A stretch of DNA of 15,777 nucleotides from an uncultured Lacticaseibacillus sp. Its GTDB lineage: Bacteria > Bacillota > Bacilli > Lactobacillales > Lactobacillaceae. The DNA is taken from the NCBI GenBank assembly GCA_934293835.1, contig CAKQZO010000024.1, positions 1-15,777 of the forward strand, written 5' to 3'. Positions 1 to 6,110 of this stretch are shown piece by piece. The notes beneath the pieces are model-generated. The model searched no databases and was not told the DNA's origin. It saw nothing but the letters and a program-made list of their open reading frames with translations. The position numbers and the translations under genes are program-made. How positions within the stretch are numbered: position 1 is the first letter of the stretch; the number at the start of each line of letters is the position of its first letter.

Positions 1-697
1 CCCCGAACCCTGCGGCCAACACCAGCATCCAAGACAACCGATCGGTCCACAGGAATGCCGTGGCGGCAGGCGTGATCAGCATCGCCACCACCAAGATGAT
101 GCCGACGGTTTGCAGCGCCGACACGGTCACCAGCGTCAACACCAGCATCAAGGCGTAGTGCACCAGCTGAACGTTCAACCCGTAAGTCTTCGCATAGGTC
201 TCATCGAAGCTCGTGATCAGCAGTTCCTTGTAGAACACGACCACAAAGGAGATCACGATCGCCAAGACGATGGTAGTCGTGATGATGTCGCTGTCGCTGA
301 CCGCCAGAATGTTCCCGAACAAGATGTGATGCAAGTTCGTCGCGCTTTCGGCAAGCGAAATCAAGATGAAGCCCAGCGCGTAAAACGCGGAGAAAACCAC
401 GCCGATGCTGGTGTCGGTCTTGATCTTGCTATGCGCGGCGACGAAGCCGATCAGCAGCGCGGCAAGGATGCCGAACACCGAGGCGCCGATCAAACTGTTG
501 ATGCCAAGCATGTACGCCACGGCGACCCCAGGCAACACGGCGTGCGAAATCGCATCGCCCATCAGCGACATGCCGCGCAAGATGATGAAACACCCGATGA
601 TTCCGGACATGACCCCGACCATGACAGCCGTGATCAAGGCACTCTGGAGGAACTCGTACTTGCCCAGAGCAGCAATAAATTCGGTGAGTGAGGTCAT
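1..697 (-). CDS. Metal ABC transporter permease (MntB/ZnuB/TroC family), 3' end outside window
   Basis: Integral membrane permease of a class-3 (manganese/zinc/iron) ABC importer. Reading the minus strand from an ATG at 697 gives an open frame of 232 codons with no stop before the window edge, so the C-terminus is missing. The protein starts MTSLTEFIAALGKYEFLQSA and continues with hydrophobic segments; the family's conserved cytoplasmic loop is visible as RGMSLMGDAISHAVLPGVA at about residues 40-60, followed by several more membrane helices. The ATG overlaps the stop of the ATPase gene (ATGA, 694-697), showing translational coupling in one operon. A substrate-binding lipoprotein gene would be expected beyond the left edge. 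Metal specificity cannot be read from this gene; manganese is an inference from the family and the nrd neighbour. Confidence 0.9.
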   Translation of the reverse strand, partial: MTSLTEFIAALGKYEFLQSALITAVMVGVMSGIIGCFIILRGMSLMGDAISHAVLPGVAVAYMLGINSLIGASVFGILAALLIGFVAAHSKIKTDTSIGVVFSAFYALGFILISLAESATNLHHILFGNILAVSDSDIITTTIVLAIVISFVVVFYKELLITSFDETYAKTYGLNVQLVHYALMLVLTLVTVSALQTVGIILVVAMLITPAATAFLWTDRLSWMLVLAAGFG

Positions 698-1434
698 TGC
701 GCCACCCCCTGTTCGTCGAACAAGACTGCGGTGAGATCCTCGGAGAAGGCAGAGGCGATGTTCTTGGCGTTATACACATCCGCGACTGGCCCGTAATCGA
801 CGATCCCGTGGTTCATCACCACCAAGTCATCGAAATACTTGGACACCTTGTTCAAGTCGTGGTGCACCACGATGATGGTCTTGCCGGCATCGCGCCACTG
901 CCGAAGAATCGCCATAATCGCCGTTTCGCTTTGCAAGTCGATGCCGACGAAAGGCTCATCCAAGATGATGATGTCCGCGTCTTGCACGATCGCCCGGGCG
1001 ACGAACACCCGCTGGAGCTGACCGCCAGACAAGTTGCCGATCTGGCGATGCGCGAATTCCGGCAGCGCGACTTGCTTCAAGGCCGCTTCTGCGAGCTGCA
1101 GCTGCGCCTTGCCGGGATTGCGGAAAAGGCCGAGGCGCGCATACGTCCCGGTCAGAACCACATCTAAGACATCAATGGGAAAAGTGAGATCCAGATCCTT
1201 GCGCTGTTCCACGTAAGCGATCCGCTTTTGCACGGCTCTCATCGTCTGACCGTTGAAAGTGACTGTGCCATTAGCGACTTTGATCAGGCCAAGCATGGCC
1301 TTGATCATGGTGGATTTTCCTGCACCGTTGGGGCCAATGATACCAGTAATTTTGCCTGCGTTAAAATTCACGGCAACATCAGTGAAGACTGGTGTGTCAT
1401 CGTAAGCAACAGTGAGGTTTTTGATATTGAGCAT
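694..1434 (-). CDS. Metal ABC transporter ATP-binding protein (MntA/ZnuC/SitB type)
   Basis: Cytoplasmic ATPase that powers the metal importer whose permease follows it. The 246-residue length is normal for the family. Visible motifs in order: Walker A GPNGAGKST (34-42), Q-loop region around VEQRKDLDLTFP (75-86), ABC signature LSGGQ (135-139), Walker B DIIILDEP (154-161), D-loop and H-loop VVHHDL (189-194). The segment after the Q-loop (TFPIDVLDVVLTGTYARLGLF) is typical of Mn/Zn importer ATPases. It is the first gene after the promoter at 1468-1496 and has the Shine-Dalgarno AGGAGG a few bases before ATG 1434. The four-base ATGA overlap with the permease marks the operon. Function as a metal-importer ATPase is secure; whether the metal is Mn, Zn or Fe is not. 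Confidence 0.93.
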   Translation of the reverse strand: MLNIKNLTVAYDDTPVFTDVAVNFNAGKITGIIGPNGAGKSTMIKAMLGLIKVANGTVTFNGQTMRAVQKRIAYVEQRKDLDLTFPIDVLDVVLTGTYARLGLFRNPGKAQLQLAEAALKQVALPEFAHRQIGNLSGGQLQRVFVARAIVQDADIIILDEPFVGIDLQSETAIMAILRQWRDAGKTIIVVHHDLNKVSKYFDDLVVMNHGIVDYGPVADVYNAKNIASAFSEDLTAVLFDEQGVAQ

Positions 1435-1450
1435 AAAACCTCCTGATAAA

Positions 1451-1465
1451 TTAGGGATACTTAAA
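1451..1465 (+). promoter_or_regulatory. Possible DtxR/MntR-type metal-repressor box, proximal
   Basis: TTAGGGATACTTAAA, read on the plus strand, sits just downstream of the -10 over the expected transcription start. It matches the distal site in 10 of 15 positions. Together the two sites bracket the promoter, as expected for metal-dependent repression of a metal importer; this was not tested. Confidence 0.35.
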
Positions 1466-1467
1466 CT

Positions 1468-1496
1468 ATTACATCCTTCATACTACAGAACGTCAA
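1468..1496 (-). promoter_or_regulatory. Promoter of the metal ABC operon
   Basis: On the minus strand, TTGACG (1496-1491) and TGTAAT (1473-1468) are separated by exactly 17 bp, one mismatch each from the sigma-A consensus. The predicted transcript starts near 1461, about 27 nt before the ATPase start codon. Confidence 0.75.
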
Positions 1497-1498
1497 GA

Positions 1499-1514
1499 TT
1501 AAAGGCAACCTAAA
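1499..1514 (-). promoter_or_regulatory. Possible DtxR/MntR-type metal-repressor box, distal
   Basis: TTTAGGTTGCCTTTAA on the minus strand, immediately upstream of the -35 hexamer. It resembles the TTAGG-containing sites of DtxR-family metal repressors and shares the pattern TTAGGnnnnCTTnAA with the site at 1451-1465. The dyad is imperfect, so this is inference from position and similarity. Confidence 0.35.
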
Positions 1515-1552
1515 AGTTTAACCCGCATTAACTTTACCTTGACTGAGCGCAA

Positions 1553-1589
1553 AAAATCCAGCCTCTGCTTATCCAGGAGGCTGGATTTT
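1553..1589 (-). terminator. Orphan bidirectional terminator hairpin
   Basis: Arms AAAATCCAGCCTC (1553-1565) and GAGGCTGGATTTT (1577-1589) pair perfectly over 13 bp with an 11-nt loop. Reading minus, the stem is followed by six T; reading plus, by four. It lies between two divergent promoters, so no annotated gene obviously ends here. The rest of 1515-1666 contains no convincing gene, only a weak minus-strand 25-codon frame at 1569-1646. Confidence 0.75.
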
Positions 1590-1666
1590 GGCGTGTACTG
1601 GTGCGCCCATGATCTGCAAAAGCCAATGATCACCACACGAACGCACAAGAATTCCTTGTTCATTTC

Positions 1667-1714
1667 ATACTACAGGTTGTGCTACGATAATTATCGAACC
1701 ACAACATATAGATA
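1667..1714 (+). promoter_or_regulatory. nrd operon promoter with tandem NrdR-like boxes
   Basis: Two 16-bp sequences match the NrdR box acaCwAtATaTwGtgt: ATACTACAGGTTGTGC (1667-1682, five of six strongly conserved positions) and CCACAACATATAGATA (1699-1714, six of six). Their starts are 32 bp apart, the three-helical-turn spacing known for NrdR pairs. Between them lies an extended -10, TGC-TACGAT (1680-1688), overlapping the palindrome CGATAATTATCG (1685-1696); the -35 is weak (TTCATT or TTCATA near 1659-1669). The position implies repression of the nrd operon by the ATP/dATP-sensing regulator NrdR. The match is by eye, but spacing and location support it. Confidence 0.65.
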
Positions 1715-1730
1715 AACGGCGGTGAATTTC

Positions 1731-2270
1731 TTGAAACATCTCAACATATTGTATATCAGCCTCAGCGGAAACACCACGAATTTTGTCGAGCGGTTGACCC
1801 AGCACTTATCGGCGTTCGATGTGCACGTGCACGCGATCAACGTCAAAGCTACGCCTGACCCGAAGCCGCTCGATGCCCCGTTCGTTTCGTTTTTGCCCGC
1901 CTTTTTGAAAGGTGGCAACGGCGTGAACAACGGCTACACCGAGATTCTGACCGGCATCTTGGGTGACTATCTCGCCTACGCCGACAACTACCGGCGCTGC
2001 GTTGGCATCATCGGCAGCGGCAACCGCAACTTCAACAAGCAGTTCGCGCTAACGGCCAAGCAATACGCCAAGCGCTTCGGTTTCCCCTACCTCACCGAAT
2101 TCGAGTTGCGCGGCAGCGACAACGATATCCAGCGCATCGGCGCACGACTGCTCCCCTACGCCCAGCCCACCGTTGCGCCACGCAGCTCGACGATAAACCC
2201 AGAGCGAAACAGGACGGGCTTAAGGCGTAGCGTAACGTGTGCTGTTGACGAAGCGAATCTATTCGCGTAG
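1731..2270 (+). CDS. nrdI: NrdI, flavodoxin-like activator of class Ib ribonucleotide reductase, with repeat-derived C-terminus
   Basis: NrdI is a small FMN protein that supplies the oxidant used to build the Mn(III)2-tyrosyl radical of NrdF. The frame shows the family's phosphate-binding loop ISLSGNTTNFVERL near the N-terminus and the later segments VGIIGSGNRNFNKQF and FPYLTEFELRGSDNDIQRI. I place the start at TTG 1731 because GGCGGTGA (1718-1725) is a good Shine-Dalgarno at correct spacing. A GTG at 1722 in the same frame would add MNF but overlaps that Shine-Dalgarno. From about 2180 onward the reading frame runs through the intergenic hairpin repeat (residues SSTINPE onward), so the last roughly 30 residues are not NrdI-like and the protein is longer than usual. 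No nrdH is present nearby. Confidence 0.88.
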   Translation: MKHLNILYISLSGNTTNFVERLTQHLSAFDVHVHAINVKATPDPKPLDAPFVSFLPAFLKGGNGVNNGYTEILTGILGDYLAYADNYRRCVGIIGSGNRNFNKQFALTAKQYAKRFGFPYLTEFELRGSDNDIQRIGARLLPYAQPTVAPRSSTINPERNRTGLRRSVTCAVDEANLFA

Positions 2271-2484
2271 TCAACAGTGCCGTTAGGCCTAGCCTGCTGT
2301 TCAGCGTAGCTCGACGATAACCCAAAGCGAAGCTGGGCGGTTTTTGCTGGGAGTCTAAGGCAGGACACCGCAGTGATGCATCGCATCGCGAAGGCGTCAT
2401 GATTTAGACAGCCCAGCATTGCCCAGCGTAGCTCGACGCCAACCCAGAGCGAAGTGGCACGCATTTAGCGCGTATCCCAGCCTC
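2182..2484 (+). repeat. Hairpin-repeat cluster 1 (two full units and one truncated) between nrdI and nrdE
   Basis: Units begin with (A)GAGCG-type boxes at 2201, 2324 and 2446 (periods 123 and 122 bp), preceded by a unit-end motif CGCAGCTCGACGATAA at 2181-2196. Unit 1 holds an inner hairpin CTGTTGAC-gaa-GCGAAT-ct-ATTCGC-gta-GTCAACAG (2242-2277). Unit 2 has outer arms GCTGGGC (2331-2337) and GCCCAGC (2421-2427) and inner arms GCTGGGA-GTCTAAG against TTTAGAC-AGCCCAGC. Unit 3 is cut off before nrdE. The cluster overlaps the 3' part of the nrdI frame, and its orientation follows transcription. Confidence 0.85.
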
Positions 2485-2501
2485 TCACGAAAGGACTCAA
2501 T

Positions 2502-4646
2502 ATGAAAGACTACTTTTACCTCAACAACCTCGTCAACATCCCCGTCGCCGGTCAGATCCAGCTGCAACACGACCAAGAGGCCTTGCACACCTTCCTCGAC
2601 GAGGAAATCGTGCCCAACACCGCTGCCTTCGCCGATCTTGACGCCTACCTGGACTATTTGACCGCCAACGATTACATCGACGATGCGGTCCTGGCCCAAT
2701 ACCCACGCGCCTTCGTGAAGGCGTTGTTCGATCGCGTCGCTTCGGCCCACTTCCAATTCCGGAGTTTCATGGGTGCGTACAAGTTCTACGCCCAATACGC
2801 ACAGCGTACCAACGACAAGACGCAATATCTGGAGAACTTCAGCCAGCGCGTCGTTTTCAACGCCTTATACCTCGGCCATGGTGACGAAGCGCTCGCCGAA
2901 GACGTGGCTGATGAGTTGATCGCCCAACGCTACCAGCCGGCGACTCCAACATTCTTGAACGCCGGGCGCAAGCGCCGCGGGCAGATGGTGTCGTGCTTCT
3001 TGATCGATGTCAACGACTCGATGCTGGCCATCGGCCGGGCGGTCAACTCTGCCTTGCAGCTGTCGCGCATCGGCGGCGGCGTGGGCGTCAACTTGTCCAA
3101 CATTCGTGCGGCCGGCGAGCCGATCAAAGATATCGCCAACGCCTCATCTGGCGTCGTGCCGATCATGAAGCTCTTGGAAGACGCGTTCAGCTACTCCAAC
3201 CAGCTCGGCCAGCGCAACGGCGCCGGGGTCGTGTACCTGAACGTTTTCCATCCCGACATCATGGGCTTCTTGGCCACTAAGCGGGAGAACGCCGATGAGA
3301 AGATTCGCGTGAAAACCTTGTCGCTAGGCGTCGTCGTGCCAGACAAGTATTATGAGCTGCTCAAGACCAACGCGCCGATGTACCTGTTTTCGCCACGCGA
3401 TGTCGAGCGTGAATACGGCAAGCCTTTTGCCTATATCGACCTCACTGCAGAATACGATCGCCTCGTCGCCAACCCGGCCATTCACAAGACGACGATCAAC
3501 GCCCGCGAGCTGGAACAAGAGCTCTCCCGCCTCCAACAAGAATCCGGCTATCCTTACATATTGAACATCGACACCGCCAACCGCACGAACCCCGTGCCGG
3601 GCAAAATCATCATGAGTAACTTGTGCAGTGAGATCTTGCAGCCGCACGAACCATCGGCCCTCAACGCCGACCTATCTTATGACCAAGTCGGCAGCGATAT
3701 CGCCTGCAACCTCGGCTCCACCAACATCGTCAACATGCTCGAGACGCCTGACTTCGGCCACTCGATCGAAGTCGCCGTGCGCGCGCTGACGACCGTGGTC
3801 GACACCACCGACATCAAGGAAGTCCCGACGGTCAACGCCTCAAATCGGCGTTTTCACACAATTGGTCTCGGCGCGATGGGTCTACACACCGCCTTGGCCT
3901 TACACCAGATCACGTACGGATCGCCGGAGGCCCTCGAATTCACCGAGGCATATTTCATCGCGTTGAACTACTATTCCCTCCTGGCCTCCAACCGCATCGC
4001 CCAAGAACGCGGCGAAAGCTTCGAAGGCTTCGCGCAGTCGCGCTACGCCGATGGCAGCTACTTCGACCAATACCTGGAAGCGGACTTCACGCTCACCTCC
4101 GCGAAAAACCGCGCCCTTTTTGCCAAGTTGAACCTGCCGACGCGCGCGGACTGGGCCGCTTTGAAAAAGGCGGTGATGGCTACCGGGCTCTATCATCGCA
4201 ACCGGCTGGCGGTCGCGCCCAACGGCTCGATATCTTATATCAATGAAACCAGCGCCTCACTGCAACCGATCACCCAGCTGGTCGAACAGCGCCAAGAAAG
4301 CAAGGTCGGCTCGATCTTCTACCCTGCGCCATACCTGTCCAACGAGACGCTTCCTTACTACACGCCGGCCTACGACCTCGACCAGCGCAAGATCATTGAC
4401 ACTTACGCGGTCGCTCAAAAACACATCGATCAAGGGATGAGCCTCACGCTGTTCATGCGCTCGGTCCTGCCCGCCGGCTTGTACGAGTGGAAATCGCCCG
4501 ACCAGCCGAAAATGACGACGCGCGACCTCAACCGCCTGCGCAACTATGCTTGGACGAAAGGCATCAAGTCGCTTTATTACATTCGCACCTTCACCGAAGA
4601 CGACGAAATCAAAACCGCCAACGAATGCGAATCCTGCATGATCTGA
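2502..4646 (+). CDS. nrdE: Ribonucleoside-diphosphate reductase class Ib, large (alpha) subunit NrdE
   Basis: NrdE reduces ribonucleoside diphosphates to deoxyribonucleotides in the cytoplasm, using a radical delivered from NrdF. The 714-residue protein has no N-terminal ATP-cone, as expected for class Ib. Catalytic features: Cys165 in MVSCFLID and Cys402 in DIACNLGS form the active-site redox pair; Asn373, Cys375 and Glu377 in SNLCSEI are the radical-site residues. The tyrosine pair Tyr692-Tyr693 in SLYYIR belongs to the radical-transfer path. The C-terminal CESC (Cys709, Cys712) passes electrons from a glutaredoxin/NrdH-like donor. ATG 2502 follows AAAGGA at normal spacing. It is the second gene of the nrd operon; hairpin repeats fill both the preceding and the following gap. 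All expected catalytic residues are present, so it should be active. Confidence 0.97.
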   Translation: MKDYFYLNNLVNIPVAGQIQLQHDQEALHTFLDEEIVPNTAAFADLDAYLDYLTANDYIDDAVLAQYPRAFVKALFDRVASAHFQFRSFMGAYKFYAQYAQRTNDKTQYLENFSQRVVFNALYLGHGDEALAEDVADELIAQRYQPATPTFLNAGRKRRGQMVSCFLIDVNDSMLAIGRAVNSALQLSRIGGGVGVNLSNIRAAGEPIKDIANASSGVVPIMKLLEDAFSYSNQLGQRNGAGVVYLNVFHPDIMGFLATKRENADEKIRVKTLSLGVVVPDKYYELLKTNAPMYLFSPRDVEREYGKPFAYIDLTAEYDRLVANPAIHKTTINARELEQELSRLQQESGYPYILNIDTANRTNPVPGKIIMSNLCSEILQPHEPSALNADLSYDQVGSDIACNLGSTNIVNMLETPDFGHSIEVAVRALTTVVDTTDIKEVPTVNASNRRFHTIGLGAMGLHTALALHQITYGSPEALEFTEAYFIALNYYSLLASNRIAQERGESFEGFAQSRYADGSYFDQYLEADFTLTSAKNRALFAKLNLPTRADWAALKKAVMATGLYHRNRLAVAPNGSISYINETSASLQPITQLVEQRQESKVGSIFYPAPYLSNETLPYYTPAYDLDQRKIIDTYAVAQKHIDQGMSLTLFMRSVLPAGLYEWKSPDQPKMTTRDLNRLRNYAWTKGIKSLYYIRTFTEDDEIKTANECESCMI

Positions 4647-4650
4647 ACCG

Positions 4651-4745
4651 AGAGCGGAGCTGGGCGTATTTAGCGGGTCAGATAGCCTAGCCATCGTGCT
4701 TGGGGCGTAGTTGACGCCCAACCAAAGCACCCGACTTTTAGCAAT
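4651..4745 (+). repeat. Hairpin-repeat cluster 2 (degenerate) between nrdE and nrdF'
   Basis: AGAGCGGAGC starts at 4651, four bases after the nrdE stop, and continues TGGGCGTATTTAGCGGGTC then TAGCCTAGC, the same start as the units at 5718 and 5964. The interior is deleted; at 4705-4745 a degenerate end motif (GCGTAGTTGACGCCC) and the first bases of another unit (CCAAAGCACCCGACTTTTAGC, broken) follow. The outer-arm partner of CTGGGC is not clearly retained. Confidence 0.65.
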
Positions 4746-4796
4746 CAGAAACTCAACAATGACCACTCAGAAAACAACATCATCACGGGGGAACAC

Positions 4797-5714
4797 ATGA
4801 CATACCTATATTACAAAGCCATCAACTGGGACGAAACCGAAGACGAATTCGACGCGGTGATCTGGGAACAGCTCACCAACAACTTCTGGCTGGACATCCG
4901 CGTTCCCATCACGGAAGACCAGGCCGCTTGGCAACAGCTTGATGCCGCCACGCAAACCAAAATCGGCCGGGCACTCGCCTCTGCCAGCCTGTTTGCCGCC
5001 TATCAGTCCGAGCGCTGCGCCCCGGCTTTGCGTGCCTGCCGCCGCACGCAACAAGAAGAAGCGGTGTTGAACATCGCCACCTTCATGGCCTCTGTCCACA
5101 CCAAGGGCTACACCACCATTTTCCGCGGATTGGGTGAAGACGAGCGCGCCCACGACTTTTTCGCCTGGGCCGACAACGATACGGCGATGCAAGCGGCGAT
5201 CACCAGGCTTGACACCGCGATCACCAGCGATGCGCCGACCATGCGCCAGGCCGCGTTCATTTTGATTGAAACCGAACTCCTATATGCCAAAATTGCGCCG
5301 GTGCTGGCCGTTACCAATCTGCCGAACGTCGCGCGGATGCTGACCAATATTTTGGCTGGTAGTCTGATCTTCGTCAACTACATCGGCTACAAATGGCGCC
5401 AAAATCTCGCGACCTTATCAGAAGCCGAACAAACTGCAGCCAAAACGGCGATCTTGGCGCTGGAACAGGCCCTGGCCGCAGACGAGCGCACGTGGCTGGC
5501 AGAGCTGGACCCGAGCGCTGCAGAGGCCGCGATCGAGCTGGGCATCAACCACGCCAATGCCCTGTTCGACTTGCCCCTCATCGAGCAAGTCGCCACACCA
5601 CTGGAAGAACTTGTCCAAACGACCCTCAAGCGCGTGTTGACACAAGCGCCTCAAGAACAGCTCGTCGACGTGGACGCCAGCGAAGCGATGCAAGAATCAG
5701 ACTACGACTTCTAA
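4797..5714 (+). CDS. NrdF-like paralogue lacking most metal ligands (nrdF')
   Basis: 305-residue homologue of the class Ib small subunit. It aligns without gaps to the intact NrdF downstream through the first four ligand positions, sharing INW, EDEFD, FWLD and RVP near the N-terminus. Ligand positions: Asp is Ala67, first Glu is Ala98, His101 and the radical-type Tyr105 are kept (SVHTKGYTT), Glu158 is kept (LIETELLY). The final Glu and His are Ser189 and Phe192 (AGSLIFVNYIGYK, after a three-residue deletion). Four of six ligands are therefore gone and a normal dimetal centre is unlikely. The last ten residues, EAMQESDYDF, are almost identical to the NrdF tail that docks on NrdE, so binding to NrdE is probably retained. 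Start ATG 4797 follows GGGGGA. The frame is intact, arguing against a pseudogene. Roles to consider are a non-catalytic beta' partner (as yeast Rnr4), a regulator of NrdE, or a metal-free radical protein; all are inference. Confidence 0.85.
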   Translation: MTYLYYKAINWDETEDEFDAVIWEQLTNNFWLDIRVPITEDQAAWQQLDAATQTKIGRALASASLFAAYQSERCAPALRACRRTQQEEAVLNIATFMASVHTKGYTTIFRGLGEDERAHDFFAWADNDTAMQAAITRLDTAITSDAPTMRQAAFILIETELLYAKIAPVLAVTNLPNVARMLTNILAGSLIFVNYIGYKWRQNLATLSEAEQTAAKTAILALEQALAADERTWLAELDPSAAEAAIELGINHANALFDLPLIEQVATPLEELVQTTLKRVLTQAPQEQLVDVDASEAMQESDYDF

Positions 5715-5717
5715 ACA

Positions 5718-6073
5718 AGAGCGGAACCGAGCGTACTTAGCGGGTCGGGTAGCCTAGCAAGTGCACTTGGGACGGGTTTAGCCCCGAGTGTGCTGGCATA
5801 GCTAGCCGTGCCCGCGTTGCTCGGCGCAGCTCGATGATACAAGAGCGGAACAGGACGAATTTAGCGGTGTGTCTAAGGCAGTTTGGGCGGGAGCCGGCAT
5901 CGCTGGTGGACGGCCAAGATGACTTAGACGCAACCGCGTTGTCCTGTGCAGCTCGATGATACAAGAGCGAAGCCGAGCAAACTTAGCGGGTCGGGTAGCC
6001 TAGCAAGTGCACTTGGGACGGGTTTAGCCCCGAGTGTGCTGGTGTAGCTAGTCGTGCCTGCGTTGCTCGGCGC
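5718..6073 (+). repeat. Hairpin-repeat cluster 3 (three units) between nrdF' and nrdF
   Basis: Units start with AGAGCG at 5718, 5842 and 5964 (periods 124 and 122 bp); the first is three bases after the nrdF' stop. Units 1 and 3 are nearly the same over 110 bp, with an identical stretch of about 60 bp, and have outer arms CCGAGC/GCTCGG. Unit 2 is a different type with arms ACAGGAC/GTCCTGT, a second stem TAGCGGT/ACCGCG-type plus GTCTAAG/CTTAGAC, and a tip GCCGGC-atc-GCTGG. Units are joined by GCAGCTCGATGATACA. No promoter or open frame of interest is seen in this 396-bp gap, so the hairpins would lie in the operon mRNA. Confidence 0.9.
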
Positions 6074-6110
6074 CTAACACAGAATGATCCCACAGAAAAG
6101 GAAGAACCTC

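Noticed and set aside
110..691. 193-codon plus-strand frame over the permease
   Set aside because: Its composition is rich in His, Gln, Arg and Asp as expected for an antisense shadow; the minus frame encodes a clear ABC permease.
4797..5714. nrdF' as a pseudogene
   Set aside because: The frame is intact, has normal length, a Shine-Dalgarno and a conserved C-terminal docking tail; only the metal-site residues are changed.
5718..6073. CRISPR-like array
   Set aside because: The periodicity is about 123 bp, the whole unit is conserved rather than a short repeat with unique spacers, and no cas gene is present.
2182..6073. Insertion sequence or MITE with a local transposase
   Set aside because: No transposase frame, and no target-site duplications could be recognised; the units could still be non-autonomous, so they are listed as repeats.
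6084..6110. Upstream start for nrdF adding nine residues
   Set aside because: No Shine-Dalgarno before 6084, while AAGGAAG sits properly before 6111 and relatives begin near MTF.
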